A stretch of DNA of 45,149 nt, taken from an uncultured Saprospiraceae bacterium. Its GTDB lineage: Bacteria > Bacteroidota > Bacteroidia > Chitinophagales > Saprospiraceae. The notes under the pieces were generated by a model, which was not told the DNA's origin, ran no database searches, and saw only the letters and a program-made list of their open reading frames with translations. The translations under genes and the position numbers were made by a program. Where the stretch lies: contig CALLLR010000181.1 of the NCBI GenBank assembly GCA_938008185.1, positions 1-45,149 of the forward strand, read 5' to 3'. Positions 1-10,705 of the stretch are shown here, piece after piece (the first letter of the stretch is position 1; each line of letters begins with the position of its first letter).

Positions 1-1
1 G

Positions 2-223
2 GAGGCAGTAATTTTACAGCTGATCAAGGCAGAAAATCCGGAGTTATGCCGTAGCATAATGAGGAATTTTCTAACGCAGAGCAGATTTAAAATTACCAGT
101 CCATATGCTCAATTAATTTATGCCCGAGGCACTAGTGCCTCGGGCAATACAAAAGGTAATTTACTATGTGTCAGCCTTTTGACATTGCAAGACCTAATAA
201 GTGGGTATTTTAATACGTATTAA
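2..223 (+). CDS. Possible 3' end of a CDS truncated by the window edge (EAVILQLIKAENPELCRSIMRNF...)
   Basis: Open frame from base 2 to a TAA at 221-223 with no start inside the window; no recognised domain. Confidence 0.25.
   Translation, partial: EAVILQLIKAENPELCRSIMRNFLTQSRFKITSPYAQLIYARGTSASGNTKGNLLCVSLLTLQDLISGYFNTY
121..146. repeat. 26-bp perfect palindrome TGCCCGAGGCACTAGTGCCTCGGGCA
   Basis: Read directly; sequence equals its own reverse complement. Confidence 0.9.
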
Positions 224-327
224 AGCTATCTTTACGGTTTAACCGGAATATTTCATGAAATAACTTTTACCGAAGCTGCGCAATTCCTAATAGGTCGCGT
301 AATTTCATTCAAATCACTTTATTCTTT

Positions 328-3165
328 ATGAAAAAAATATGTTTACTGTTACTTGCCGCAATTTTTACATTGCCACTGGCCGCTCAACTCAATATGACCC
401 TGCGGGCGGAAGTTAATTTTCCACAACGACTCAATGACATCTGGGGGTACGAAGCAGATGGCCGCGAATACGCCCTCGTAGGTTCGGCCACGGGTACCGC
501 CATTTTTGACATCACCGATCCCGACAATCCCGAAGACAAAGGATTCCTGCCGGGCCCCGAATCAATCTGGCGGGACATCAAAGTTTGGGATACCTACGCG
601 TACGTAACCAACGAAACGGGTGGCGGAATCAACGTCATCGACCTGAGCAATCTCCCCGGTCAGATTACCGAGGCCGATGCCTTCCGGTGGGAACCATTTA
701 TTGTTGAACTTGGCGACCAGCTCGGTCCGTGTCACAATATTTTTATTGATGTTGATGGCGTCGGTCACCTCTCGGGATGTAATCTGAACAATGGAGGGGT
801 ATTCTTTATCGATCTGGCCACCGATCCGGCCAACCCGACTTATATCGCCGCGGCACCACCCGTGTATTCACACGATACCTATGTCCGTGACAATAAACTT
901 TACAGCTCGGAAATTTTCGAGGGAGACCTCGCTATCTACGACATCACCGATCTCAATAATGTCCAATTATTAGCGACCCAGCCAACCCCTTTTGATTTTA
1001 CACACAACGCCTGGTTGAGTGACGATAGTAACGTGGTCTTTACCACCGATGAAGTGGGTGATGCGCCCGTTGGTGTCTACGATATTTCCAATCTGGATGA
1101 TATTCAGGAACTGGATCAATTCCGGCCACTCTCCACCATCAATCAGGGCGTTTTACCCCATAATGTATTTGTGTGGGATGACTTTTTAATTATTTCCTAC
1201 TACACCGATGGTTGTATCCTGGCCGATGCCAGTCGCCCCGGTAATATCATTGAAGTTGGAAATTTTGATACCTTATTGCCCGGAGAAGAAGGCAGTGGCG
1301 CCTGGGGCGTCTATCCTTATTTTACGAGTGGCACCGTGGTCGTCTCCGATATCAATCAGGGATTTTTTGTGTTAACTCCCAACTACGTACGGGCCTGTCA
1401 CCTCGAAGGAACCATCACCGACGCCGTGACCGGTGCTCCGGTAAGCGATGCCCGCGTAGTCATTGGTTCTTCACAAGTCAATTTTGCCAACAGCTCGCTT
1501 TCGGGCGAATACCAAACGGGACAAGTACTGGCTGGAAACTTTACGGCTACTTACTCACACCCTGGTTACGAAACTGCCATTGTTAATGTTGAATTGGAAA
1601 ATGGTGTTTTGCTCATTCAGGATGTTGAATTACAACCGTTGGCCACTACACAGTTTACCGCACAGGTCGTAGACGCCGTAACAGGTTTGCCCATTACCAA
1701 TGCACAGGTAAGTCTACGGGGACAAAGCTTGACAATTGAAGATAATACGGATGGAAACGGAAACATTTCGCGCCCACTTGTCAATGGCATTTACGAGGCC
1801 AGTTTCGCCATCTGGGGTTACCACGAAAAAATTGTCACGATACAAGCTGAATCCGCAGAGACTACCATCATAGAATTAATCCCTGGTTTTAAGGATGACT
1901 TTATCTTTAATCTGGACTGGGAGGTAGCCAGTTCTGCTTCAGGTGGTATCTGGGAAAGAGGAATACCCGTAGGAACCTTTGTGGCCAATAACCCCGTAGC
2001 CCCCGGTAATGATATTGCCGGAGATCTGGGCGATCAGGCCTACGTAACTGGAAACGGTGGTGGCTCCGCCGGTCAGGATGACGTAGACAACGGATTCACA
2101 CGATTGACTTCCCCAGTTATGGCGTTGAGCGGTTACACCACTCCGGAACTAAGTTTTCACTATTGGTTTTTTAATGATTTTGGAAATGGTCAGCCCAACG
2201 ATCAGCTGGAGGTTAAAGTAGACAACGGTATTACCCAGACAACGATCGTCACCTTTGCCGGAAATAATGATGGCTGGAGCCCAAGAATTAAATACAACCT
2301 GGCGGATTTCATTGCGATTACCGATAATATGAGAATTATCTTTGAAACCTCAGATCTCCAAAATTCAGGGAACGTAGTTGAAGCCGGCATTGACGGATTT
2401 TTAGTAAGAGACGCCGCAGAACCGCAGATTTTCACTACTTCCGCCACCTCGGGCTGTAATCCTTTTGAAATTAATTTTACCGACCCCAATGACAATACCA
2501 CCGAATGGTTGTGGACTTTTGCGGGAGGTAATCCAACAACTTCCACCGAACAAAATCCGGTCATTACCTATTCCGATCCTGGTGACTACCAGGTAACGCT
2601 TAATACCTCCACTCCGAACGGAACATTTATGTTAGCACAAACCATCAATGTGACTACCTTCTCAAATCCAACGGCAGATATTGACTACGAGGTAGTAGGA
2701 GGAGGACAAGTGGTGTTTAGCAGTAACGCCACCAACGCGCAAAATTATACCTGGGACTTTTTGGATGGAACGATCAGCACCCTGCCAAATCCCATCCATT
2801 TGTATCCCGGACCCGGTGTTTATGGTGTCGTCCTTAACGTCTCAAACGCTTGTGGTTCTACCACCACCACCGAAGAAGTCGTCATCATGGTCACCAATAA
2901 TGAGGAGCTTACGCAAAATCTGACCGAGATGAAGGTTTATCCAAATCCTTCCGCCACGGAATTTCAGGTAGCCATTGACTACCAGGCCAATTACCAAACT
3001 GGGCGCTTGCTGGTCTACGATTTTATGGGCAGACTGACCGAGACGGTTAACTTTGAAAACCATGGTTTAACTTCGGTCGGGCAAAATTTAGCCGCTGGTA
3101 TGTACGTTGTTTTGGTGGAAATTGACGGAGAAACCATCGCGTACGAAAAACTGATAAAGCAATAA
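328..3165 (+). CDS. Choice-of-anchor-B/LVIVD-repeat secreted protein with carboxypeptidase-regulatory-like and PKD domains and a T9SS type A sorting domain
   Basis: Signal peptide; LVIVD-like repeats (ALVGSATGTAIFDITDP, AYVTNETGGGINVIDLSN); PKD motif (ITYSDPGDYQVTLN); C-terminal KVYPNPSATEF...AAGMYVVLVE. Confidence 0.85.
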   Translation: MKKICLLLLAAIFTLPLAAQLNMTLRAEVNFPQRLNDIWGYEADGREYALVGSATGTAIFDITDPDNPEDKGFLPGPESIWRDIKVWDTYAYVTNETGGGINVIDLSNLPGQITEADAFRWEPFIVELGDQLGPCHNIFIDVDGVGHLSGCNLNNGGVFFIDLATDPANPTYIAAAPPVYSHDTYVRDNKLYSSEIFEGDLAIYDITDLNNVQLLATQPTPFDFTHNAWLSDDSNVVFTTDEVGDAPVGVYDISNLDDIQELDQFRPLSTINQGVLPHNVFVWDDFLIISYYTDGCILADASRPGNIIEVGNFDTLLPGEEGSGAWGVYPYFTSGTVVVSDINQGFFVLTPNYVRACHLEGTITDAVTGAPVSDARVVIGSSQVNFANSSLSGEYQTGQVLAGNFTATYSHPGYETAIVNVELENGVLLIQDVELQPLATTQFTAQVVDAVTGLPITNAQVSLRGQSLTIEDNTDGNGNISRPLVNGIYEASFAIWGYHEKIVTIQAESAETTIIELIPGFKDDFIFNLDWEVASSASGGIWERGIPVGTFVANNPVAPGNDIAGDLGDQAYVTGNGGGSAGQDDVDNGFTRLTSPVMALSGYTTPELSFHYWFFNDFGNGQPNDQLEVKVDNGITQTTIVTFAGNNDGWSPRIKYNLADFIAITDNMRIIFETSDLQNSGNVVEAGIDGFLVRDAAEPQIFTTSATSGCNPFEINFTDPNDNTTEWLWTFAGGNPTTSTEQNPVITYSDPGDYQVTLNTSTPNGTFMLAQTINVTTFSNPTADIDYEVVGGGQVVFSSNATNAQNYTWDFLDGTISTLPNPIHLYPGPGVYGVVLNVSNACGSTTTTEEVVIMVTNNEELTQNLTEMKVYPNPSATEFQVAIDYQANYQTGRLLVYDFMGRLTETVNFENHGLTSVGQNLAAGMYVVLVEIDGETIAYEKLIKQ

Positions 3166-3270
3166 GCCAGTATTACTCAATTGGCACGGAACAGCACGTT
3201 TACTAAACCTCTGAGATCAACCTGAATACTATGGTACAGATTTCCAAAGGTTTGGTAAACGTTTTTTAAA

Positions 3271-3361
3271 GCCCGTTTGCTGGTTAGCTAGTTAGCTTCT
3301 CTCATACGTGAAATATGATAAAGGGAAGCCAACTAGCCAACAGGCAAACTAGCTAAAGGGC
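3271..3361. repeat. Imperfect inverted repeat/hairpin element, copy 1 (GCTNGTTNGCNAGTTAGC family)
   Basis: Left arm gtttgctggttagctagttagcttctc pairs imperfectly with right arm gggaagccaactagccaacaggcaaac; related to 20547-20622. Confidence 0.7.
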
Positions 3362-3499
3362 AAAAATACCTACCAATTAAACTTTTTAGAGTAAACTCAC
3401 TAACAATCTGATTAACACCTAATTATAAATATAATATTTTAATTATAAATTTGAGCAAACTGATTAGACACCGTTAATTGAACACCCCATACCACCCGA

Positions 3500-4816
3500 T
3501 CAAAAGTCCTCCGCAAACACCTCTCCCCCATTTGCCCGTACACTTACCGACAGGCCATTGATAAAAAATAAAAACAGAATAACCGCAAAAACAAAATACA
3601 GATCATAGATCGTCAAATTTGAAATGCTATTGTAATTTAGAAAATAGTAAACAGAAATACCGATACTTACCATAGTACCCAGTACCTGCATAATTTTAAA
3701 TACAATTTTTTCCCAAATGGCTCCCAAAAATGGAATCCAGCCAAATAACAATCGCAGCGGATTTCCAAAAATCGCAAATCCGGCCACTACAAAAACCAAT
3801 CCTATAAAACGCAATAGCACAAACATCTTATCATTCGACCGGTGCACTATTTGGAACATCTCTTTTACGGTCTGGTCACCCGAAAAAAGCATCCCAAAAT
3901 CTCCGTACGGAGAATGCCGGACACCACCACAAGGAAGTTCGGAATGAATAAAAAGATCGGAGTTGGATTGGGGAATAATCATGTTACGCGATTTTTCTCC
4001 GACCACCGTATAGACCTCCGTGGGCAGGTACCAGTACTCTATCCTCGTATCTCCGATTTGTGGATTATCCGGCATTCCATTGCCCAGGTAAAGCGAAGAA
4101 GTTTTGGTGCGGCTGCCACCATAAGAAGCTTTGCTAATATCCGTTTTGAGTTGATCCCCCGGACAGATCGCCGTATTCAGCGTATCCAGGATCATGTATT
4201 CTACGGAAGAAAACATATCTTGCCGGAGCGGTAACAACCGATAATTAAGGAGGGCTTTGCGGAATTTCTCGTGTAAAATATATTGGCCCATCAGGATTTC
4301 TTCCTGCTCAAACAATTGAGGTTCAGCCGCTCTGGTTTTGGGATTTTCGTGTCCCTCCCGGATTTTAAATCGATCAGAATTAATTAAAGTCCGGCTCCAT
4401 TTTTTCGAGTAGGTGTACGTTTTTTCGGTCGTTTCCTCTCCGTTCGCCGTCCGCTTTTTTCGCTCACTTTCCCGTTCAAACCATTGGTAACTATATACCT
4501 GCCGGTAAACTTTAATAGCATCGATTTCCAAATTAAATTGCTCGTCCCGATATCTCTCCCCCGGCGAATAGACCGTTCCCACGTATCTGAACACTTCCCC
4601 CACCCGTGCCTCCTCTGGACTTTCCACCTCGTGAATAACGACGTTGAGGGCATTGGTTGTTTTGGCGTGTTTGATTTCTCCGTGCTTTAAAGCAAAAAAT
4701 CCCGCGAAGACAAAAATCGGGGCAAATATCAACCCGGCAATCGCCCCTGCCATTCGTTGTGGCCAGCTGATTATAGTTTTTTGAACAAATTCATCCATGT
4801 TTTCGGTAATCGTCAT
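3500..4816 (-). CDS. TMEM43 family membrane protein
   Basis: N-terminal TM followed by VVIHEVESPEEARVGEVFRYVGTV-type TMEM43/LUMA sequence and C-terminal TM helices. Confidence 0.75.
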   Translation of the reverse strand: MTITENMDEFVQKTIISWPQRMAGAIAGLIFAPIFVFAGFFALKHGEIKHAKTTNALNVVIHEVESPEEARVGEVFRYVGTVYSPGERYRDEQFNLEIDAIKVYRQVYSYQWFERESERKKRTANGEETTEKTYTYSKKWSRTLINSDRFKIREGHENPKTRAAEPQLFEQEEILMGQYILHEKFRKALLNYRLLPLRQDMFSSVEYMILDTLNTAICPGDQLKTDISKASYGGSRTKTSSLYLGNGMPDNPQIGDTRIEYWYLPTEVYTVVGEKSRNMIIPQSNSDLFIHSELPCGGVRHSPYGDFGMLFSGDQTVKEMFQIVHRSNDKMFVLLRFIGLVFVVAGFAIFGNPLRLLFGWIPFLGAIWEKIVFKIMQVLGTMVSIGISVYYFLNYNSISNLTIYDLYFVFAVILFLFFINGLSVSVRANGGEVFAEDF

Positions 4817-5015
4817 GTTTTATGAATGGACGAAATGATACCATTCAAGTTTTTAACGGTTGGCAGACCATACAAGTTTCAAAATGAGAACTAGTGCACG
4901 GAGCACCAAACCCTTAATTATTCTTTAAAATCAAACAGAAAAGTCTAAAATTTAATATCTTGCTAGCTAACTCAAAAAGATAACCTGATAACTGAAGAAA
5001 ACGACTCTGAATATC

Positions 5016-6380
5016 ATGGCGCTTAAAAACACTATCATTCTCCTACTATTTTTATGTTCTGCGGTTTCTTCGCTATCAGCTGCGGATCCTTATTTCCATA
5101 GTGTCAAACCTCGATCCGGCGATAATATCTATCGTTTTCTGGCCAGATATAAGCTGGAAAAGGCCAATTGTAACCTGGAAAAGTTTTACGATCTCAACGG
5201 CCTGAATTCCCAAAGTAACCTTAAAACCAACCGATCCTACAAAATTCCCGTCTTAATTTACGACTATAATGGCAAAAGCATCAAGACCACTTTGGGTATT
5301 GATGGCTGGGAAAAAGCGCTACGGATCAAACGCTATAATGAGTATTTAAAAGCCAAAAATTTACGACGTCAGACCATCGCCAACAGCAGCATCCTTTGGG
5401 TGCCATACCACGAACTCGACTGCCAGGGCGGTCCCGGTAAAAAGGAAAATCCGGTCGTCATCAAACCGCCCGTCAACCTCCCGCCCCCCAATCTTCCCGA
5501 GGATACCCCAACGGTGGACGAACTCCTAACTGATTTACAAAAAGAGGCCATCGCCGAAAGTGAAAAGACCAGAAGAGAGCGGTTGAAAAAAATTGAAAGA
5601 GAGGCCAATCTGGTCTCTGACACCAAACTCGAAGCGGACACCCGCGTTAGTGGCTACCGGAAATTTCCCATCTTCGGAAAAAAATACGCTTATATTCCAC
5701 AGGTAGACAACAAACTTCGTGGCAAGGTTTTTTACGTGGTCAGCGGCCACGGGGGTCCCGACAGCGGCGCCATCGGCAAGAGTGGAAAATACAACCTTTA
5801 CGAGGACGAGTACGCCTACGACGTGGCCCTTCGCCTGGTACGGCACCTGCTCTCCCACGGCGCACTCGCCTACATGATTACCCGAGATCCGGACGACGGG
5901 CTTCGCGACGCAGAAATTCTAAAAGGGGATGTAGATGAATATTGCTGGGGAAATTATAAAATTCCACGCAGCCAAAAGACGCGACTCTACCAACGATCCG
6001 ACGCCGTCAACACCTTGTACGAAAGACATAAAAAGCAAGGAATTAAAGATCAAACCCTCGTCTGTATCCACATCGACTCGCGTAGTACCAAAGAAAATAC
6101 GGACGTTTTCTTCTACTACTTTCCCGGCTCTACCAAAGGGCGAACGCTGGCAAAAAATTTACACACTACCTTTAAAGCAAAATATAAAAAATACCGTTCC
6201 AAAGGAAATTATCATGGAACCCTGAGTGGGCGTGATCTCCATATGCTCCGGGAGGTAAAACCCAATTCGGTCTTTATCGAATTGGGGAATATCCGTAATA
6301 GCTACGATCAGCAGCGTTTTCTAAAAGCGACAAACCGGGAAGCGCTGGCAAAGTGGCTGTACGAGGGATTGTGCAAATAA
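5016..6380 (+). CDS. N-acetylmuramoyl-L-alanine amidase (amidase_3 family) with N-terminal LysM-like region
   Basis: Signal peptide; VVSGHGGPDSGAIG, E in EDEYAYDVALRL, CIHIDS, and C-terminal VFIELGNIRN catalytic/zinc motifs. Confidence 0.85.
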   Translation: MALKNTIILLLFLCSAVSSLSAADPYFHSVKPRSGDNIYRFLARYKLEKANCNLEKFYDLNGLNSQSNLKTNRSYKIPVLIYDYNGKSIKTTLGIDGWEKALRIKRYNEYLKAKNLRRQTIANSSILWVPYHELDCQGGPGKKENPVVIKPPVNLPPPNLPEDTPTVDELLTDLQKEAIAESEKTRRERLKKIEREANLVSDTKLEADTRVSGYRKFPIFGKKYAYIPQVDNKLRGKVFYVVSGHGGPDSGAIGKSGKYNLYEDEYAYDVALRLVRHLLSHGALAYMITRDPDDGLRDAEILKGDVDEYCWGNYKIPRSQKTRLYQRSDAVNTLYERHKKQGIKDQTLVCIHIDSRSTKENTDVFFYYFPGSTKGRTLAKNLHTTFKAKYKKYRSKGNYHGTLSGRDLHMLREVKPNSVFIELGNIRNSYDQQRFLKATNREALAKWLYEGLCK

Positions 6381-6542
6381 AAAATAGATAATTTACCAAA
6401 CAAACCGTTTTAAGCAAAAAACCGTCAAAGTTTATTATATTCATTTAGAACAGTTTAGGATTTTTTCCGTTATACTTGTTCTATGTATGGAAGTTGTTTT
6501 AAAGCAGCTTCATTATTTTTTAACCACCTAAATTTATTTTTT

Positions 6543-7409
6543 ATGAGATTTATCTTTACTAGTATGTTAGCCTTATTTTTAACCACCTCGACTGTTTTTG
6601 GTCAAAACAGTGTAGACGTCGACGTCTCTCAGAACTGGATTGCCTTTATGAATGTATTTGAACTTCCTGCGAATGGAGGTGGATACGCATTCGGTGATTT
6701 CTGGGCGTTAGATGATGTAAAAACCGTTCTCAATACAGCCGACAATACCATCACGCTACAACCAAACTTTAATACCTATGCCGGTAACCCAACGGATCCT
6801 TTTTGGGTGGATCAAACCACGATGTTGGGAAATAAAGATATGGAAGCCAATACCTTTGTTGAACCTGGTGAAACATTTAATGGACAGGATCTCGTTTTTT
6901 CTGGTAATGTGATCTCTTCTACGCTGGCAGAAGGCTATGCCGCCCGTTTTTTCATCAAAGCGCTTGACCCGAATAATGGTTTTGCTGATGCACTCGGTGG
7001 TACTAAAATTATAGATTTACCCGAAAGTGGACCATTTACAGTTAGTGCAACGGGTGCTGAATTAGCGGCAGGATTAGTGATCCAGTACGGTTTTATTATC
7101 CGTGGTACAAACGCTAACCCCGCCGACGAAGCTGCTTTGGGAAATGTCGTGGTCGGTAGTTTTTCTACTTCTACCGAAAACCTGGAAAATCTTGCTAAAG
7201 CATCGGTTTATCCTAATCCAGCTAATGACCTGTTGTCCATCACCAGTGAAGCTTTGGTCCAGTCTTACGAAATTAAAAATTTGACTGGTCAATTATTAAT
7301 GAAAGGAACTGACACTCAAATTAATATTGCTGATTTAACCAGCGGTATGTACGTAGTGACCCTGGATTTAGGAGACCGAAAAGAAGCAGTAAAATTTGTA
7401 AAGAACTAA
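6543..7409 (+). CDS. T9SS type A sorting domain-containing secreted protein
   Basis: Signal peptide MRFIFTSMLALFLTTSTVFGQ favours start 6543 over the ORF start 6483; C-terminal ASVYPNPANDLLSI...TSGMYVVTL. Confidence 0.75.
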   Translation: MRFIFTSMLALFLTTSTVFGQNSVDVDVSQNWIAFMNVFELPANGGGYAFGDFWALDDVKTVLNTADNTITLQPNFNTYAGNPTDPFWVDQTTMLGNKDMEANTFVEPGETFNGQDLVFSGNVISSTLAEGYAARFFIKALDPNNGFADALGGTKIIDLPESGPFTVSATGAELAAGLVIQYGFIIRGTNANPADEAALGNVVVGSFSTSTENLENLAKASVYPNPANDLLSITSEALVQSYEIKNLTGQLLMKGTDTQINIADLTSGMYVVTLDLGDRKEAVKFVKN

Positions 7410-7421
7410 TTAGTTTTATTT

Positions 7422-7448
7422 TTTACAATAAGAAGTTCTTATTGTAAA
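7422..7448. terminator. Perfect inverted repeat TTTACAATAAGAA-G-TTCTTATTGTAAA after the 6543-7409 gene
   Basis: 13-bp arms read directly, 12 bp after stop codon. Confidence 0.5.
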
Positions 7449-7463
7449 TAGCTTATTCAAAAG

Positions 7464-7508
7464 TCCAGCGAATAATAATCTGAGGTTTATTGTACGCTGG
7501 ATTTTTTT
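7464..7508 (+). terminator. Rho-independent-like terminator TCCAGCG...CGCTGGATTTTTTT
   Basis: 7-bp outer stem plus inner TAATAA/TTTATT pairing, followed by T-run. Confidence 0.65.
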
Positions 7509-7614
7509 ATTTCAAGCTTAATTTTTCGGGTAGCCCGATCCAGTAACAAGCGCCGCAAACCATATTAATCTGGAATAAGAAAACAACGGATAAGACCATC
7601 CACTTAAAATCCTC

Positions 7615-8160
7615 TCAAAAAGTCCTCAACGTAAACGAATCCAGATACCGTGTCGCATGATCCCGGGTCGCCACCGTGTTATTCGCCCGAACCTGTAAAA
7701 TGTACAACCGATTTTCCACCATCAAGGCTCTGAACTTTCCCCATTTTTTTCCTTCTTCATAACTCACTTTCCAGATTCGCCCCGGATAGCCCGCGTAGTT
7801 CTGCTCCGATTCGTACAGCAGCGTACCACCTATTCCGGCGACCATATTGGCGACGGTCGAATCAAAATATAAGGTGGTCAGTTCCGTGCTGTCAGAATGC
7901 AGCGTCCCCGTCGGATATTCACAATGACTTAAAGAATAAATTGCAGCCAGACTGTCTGCCTTTTCCTGATACACCAGGTTATTACAAAAGATAGGTCCAA
8001 TCGCCGTTCCCACCGTATCCAGCGTATTCGTCAGCTTTCCCGGTACCATCACACTGAATTTTTTATCTTTCGAAAGATGATATTCCCAGTCCGTCGTTTG
8101 AAAACTGTAAAGCATCGCTGCCAGACAGACCAAAAAAAGAAGGGAAAATTTGTTTTGCAT
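7615..8160 (-). CDS. Hypothetical exported protein
   Basis: 181-aa ORF with signal peptide (MQNKFSLLFLVCLAAMLYSF); no family recognised with confidence. Confidence 0.65.
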   Translation of the reverse strand: MQNKFSLLFLVCLAAMLYSFQTTDWEYHLSKDKKFSVMVPGKLTNTLDTVGTAIGPIFCNNLVYQEKADSLAAIYSLSHCEYPTGTLHSDSTELTTLYFDSTVANMVAGIGGTLLYESEQNYAGYPGRIWKVSYEEGKKWGKFRALMVENRLYILQVRANNTVATRDHATRYLDSFTLRTF

Positions 8161-8322
8161 AGTTTAGATTTATTTGAAAAAGAACAACGGCAAGATGGAC
8201 TGAATATAAATACTTTGCGACTTAGTGGCCATTTAATTTTGGCCAGTACTCAACTCTTTATTAAACGTCAATCAATATTTTTTAGTGTAAAAAAAATATC
8301 TAAATTTCTCTTCATTAGAACC

Positions 8323-8388
8323 GACCCGCCCCAAAGGTATGGGAAATTCTAAACATTGATTAAAAACTTGTCCCCTGCCGTTAGGAAG
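8323..8388. repeat. Dispersed intergenic repeat, copy A (core GGGAAATTCTAAACATTGATTAAAAA at 8341-8366)
   Basis: 25/26 core bases identical to 44724-44749; both copies followed by GTTAGGAAGT. Confidence 0.75.
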
Positions 8389-8416
8389 TTTACCCTACAC
8401 GGCTTATCTTCGCAGT

Positions 8417-9592
8417 ATGTTAAAAATTTACCAAATTTACTTATTCCTGTTCTATGTTCTCCTGACCGTTGGAACGAGTTGTCAGTCTGAACCTGCAACC
8501 ACCAACCGTGCTTTTGGAGAGAATACGGCCGTCCCGATTTCCGAGGATTCTGATTATCCTGAATTACAGGAATCCTGGGGATTTATCAATACCGATGGAG
8601 AATTGGTGATTGAAGGAAAATTTGACGAAACCCGTGGCTTTAGCGAAGGACTGGCCCTGGTGAGAAATGGCGACAAATGGGGATATATTGACAAAAATGG
8701 GGACATCGTCATTGCTCCAAAATTTAAGTCGGCCTGGTCTTTTGCGGGAGGTACCGCACGAGTGATGGATTTTTCTGATCACCTGGGACTCATCGACCAA
8801 AAAGGAAACTACGTCCTGCCTTCCGAATATACCGAAATAAAATCGTACGCGGAAGGATTAATTGCGGTCAAAAAAGATTCGCTTTTTGGTTACCTGGATC
8901 AGGACGGAAAAACGGTCATACCACCCACTTTTATCAGGGCCTGGAATTTTCGGGAAGGGCTCGCCAAGGTAGCCCTCGACGAAAAAATTACCATGATTGA
9001 TAAAACGGGAAAACCGGTCTTTAAAGCAACTTACCAACGCATCGGAAGTTTTGCCGAAGGACTCGCAAAAGCAAAATGGGAGAACAAATTTGGTTACCTA
9101 AATAAAAATGGCAACACCATCATCAAGAACCAGTTTGATAATGCCGGAGATTTTAACCAGGGCATTGCCGTAGTCGGAATCGGAGAACAGTACGGACTGA
9201 TTGATCAGAGCGGCAAGTTTGTCGTAAAGCCCCAATACCAAACTATTTTTTACGCAGGCAATAATCGCTGGGTAATCGTGGAGGACGCTAAATTTGGTCT
9301 CATCAATCAAAACGGAGAAATAGTGACCGATCCCGTTTATCAGCAAATTTATACTTTTGTGGAAGGACGGGCAATTTACCAGCGCGACGATCTTTGGGGA
9401 TACCTGAATCTAAACGGCCAGGAGATTACACCGCCACAATACGGACTGGCCTGGAGTTTTCAAAGTGGACTGGCCAGAGTTGGTTTTCGTCGGGGCATTG
9501 GGTTTATTGATACGACCGGAAATCCGGTCATTCTTCCCGACTTTTCGGACGTACGGGACTTTCAGGAAGGTCTGGCAACAGTTAGATTATAA
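8417..9592 (+). CDS. WG repeat-containing lipoprotein
   Basis: Lipobox VGTSC; repeated WGYIDKNGDIVIAPKF, FGYLDQDGKTVIPPTF, FGYLNKNGNTIIKNQF, WGYLNLNGQEITPPQY. Confidence 0.9.
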   Translation: MLKIYQIYLFLFYVLLTVGTSCQSEPATTNRAFGENTAVPISEDSDYPELQESWGFINTDGELVIEGKFDETRGFSEGLALVRNGDKWGYIDKNGDIVIAPKFKSAWSFAGGTARVMDFSDHLGLIDQKGNYVLPSEYTEIKSYAEGLIAVKKDSLFGYLDQDGKTVIPPTFIRAWNFREGLAKVALDEKITMIDKTGKPVFKATYQRIGSFAEGLAKAKWENKFGYLNKNGNTIIKNQFDNAGDFNQGIAVVGIGEQYGLIDQSGKFVVKPQYQTIFYAGNNRWVIVEDAKFGLINQNGEIVTDPVYQQIYTFVEGRAIYQRDDLWGYLNLNGQEITPPQYGLAWSFQSGLARVGFRRGIGFIDTTGNPVILPDFSDVRDFQEGLATVRL

Positions 9593-9704
9593 AAATTCGG
9601 AGCAAACCCTCCTCAATACTGAACAATTCGCTAAAAGATACTTTTTAGTAACTTGACAATCCCATTGTCATATTTATTTTAAAACGCTAATAAAACTATT
9701 AAAA

Positions 9705-10628
9705 ATGAAATTCAATTTCCTCGCTTTTTTACTAATGATCGGACTCGCGGTAACGAGCACTTCCTGTGCTAAAAAAGCGCTTGCTGCTCTCCAAACCGAG
9801 CTGGACAATACCAATGCGGATCTATCCAAAAGAGATAAAGATCTGAAAGAATACATGGACAAGTTAAATGCCTGTAACCAAAATCTTAAAGAACTGGAAG
9901 GCAAACTAAAAAATGCCGAAAGTAATGTAGCGATCCGAACTGAACAAATTGAAGACTTGAAAGAACAAGTAGCGGATGCCCGTAAATTGAGAGACAAGCA
10001 GTTGACGCAAGTAGGCGACCTGACCGTCCTTTCTCAGACCGCTAACGCCAACATCGGTGAAACGCTGCAACAATTAGAGCGAAAAGACAAATACATCAAC
10101 TTGCTCCAAGCCGCAAAAACCAAAGCGGATTCGATCAACCTCGCACTGGCCGTTAATTTAAAAAGTGTTTTAAGAGATGGTATTGATGACAAAGACGTGG
10201 ATATCAAAGTCGATAAAACCGTCGTATTAATTAATCTTTCGGACAAAATGCTTTACACGAGTGGTAGCGCAACGATCACACCCCGGGCAGGAGAAGTGCT
10301 GCAGAAAATTGCCACCATTATTCAGTCCCGACCAGAATTTGAAGTGATGGTAGAAGGATATACCGACAACCAGCCAATTAAAAATAGCTGTATCGAAGAC
10401 AACTGGGATTTGAGTGTCAAACGTTCGACTTCCGTGGTTCGGGCTTTACAGAAAAATTACGGCGTAGATCCTAATCGTCTGATCGCCGCCGGACGTGGAG
10501 AATACAACACACTCGCAGATAATTCTACCGTCGAAGGTCGCGCTACCAACCGTCGAACACGAATTATCATTATGCCTAAACTGGATCAATTTTACGATTT
10601 ATTGAACCCAACCAAGGTGCCTAAATAA
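9705..10628 (+). CDS. OmpA family lipoprotein with N-terminal coiled coil
   Basis: Lipobox STSC; heptad-rich N-terminus; OmpA motif VEGYTDNQPI...LSVKRSTSVVRAL...AAGRGEYN...NRRTRIIIMP. Confidence 0.9.
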   Translation: MKFNFLAFLLMIGLAVTSTSCAKKALAALQTELDNTNADLSKRDKDLKEYMDKLNACNQNLKELEGKLKNAESNVAIRTEQIEDLKEQVADARKLRDKQLTQVGDLTVLSQTANANIGETLQQLERKDKYINLLQAAKTKADSINLALAVNLKSVLRDGIDDKDVDIKVDKTVVLINLSDKMLYTSGSATITPRAGEVLQKIATIIQSRPEFEVMVEGYTDNQPIKNSCIEDNWDLSVKRSTSVVRALQKNYGVDPNRLIAAGRGEYNTLADNSTVEGRATNRRTRIIIMPKLDQFYDLLNPTKVPK

Positions 10629-10665
10629 TAAAACAATGAGGAATCGTTTTTGAAAAAATACAGAT

Positions 10666-10705
10666 AAAACACTCATTTTCGTCTATGGACGAAAATGAGT
10701 GTTTT
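10666..10705 (+). terminator. Rho-independent terminator after the OmpA gene
   Basis: 18-bp perfect stem AAAACACTCATTTTCGTC / GACGAAAATGAGTGTTTT, TATG loop, T-run. Confidence 0.9.

Noticed and set aside
4876-4890. GTTTCAAAATGAGAA, shares the CAAAATGAGAA half of O1
   Set aside because: TTC/GAA spacing differs (N7 rather than N9) and there is no downstream sigma-54-like core before 5016
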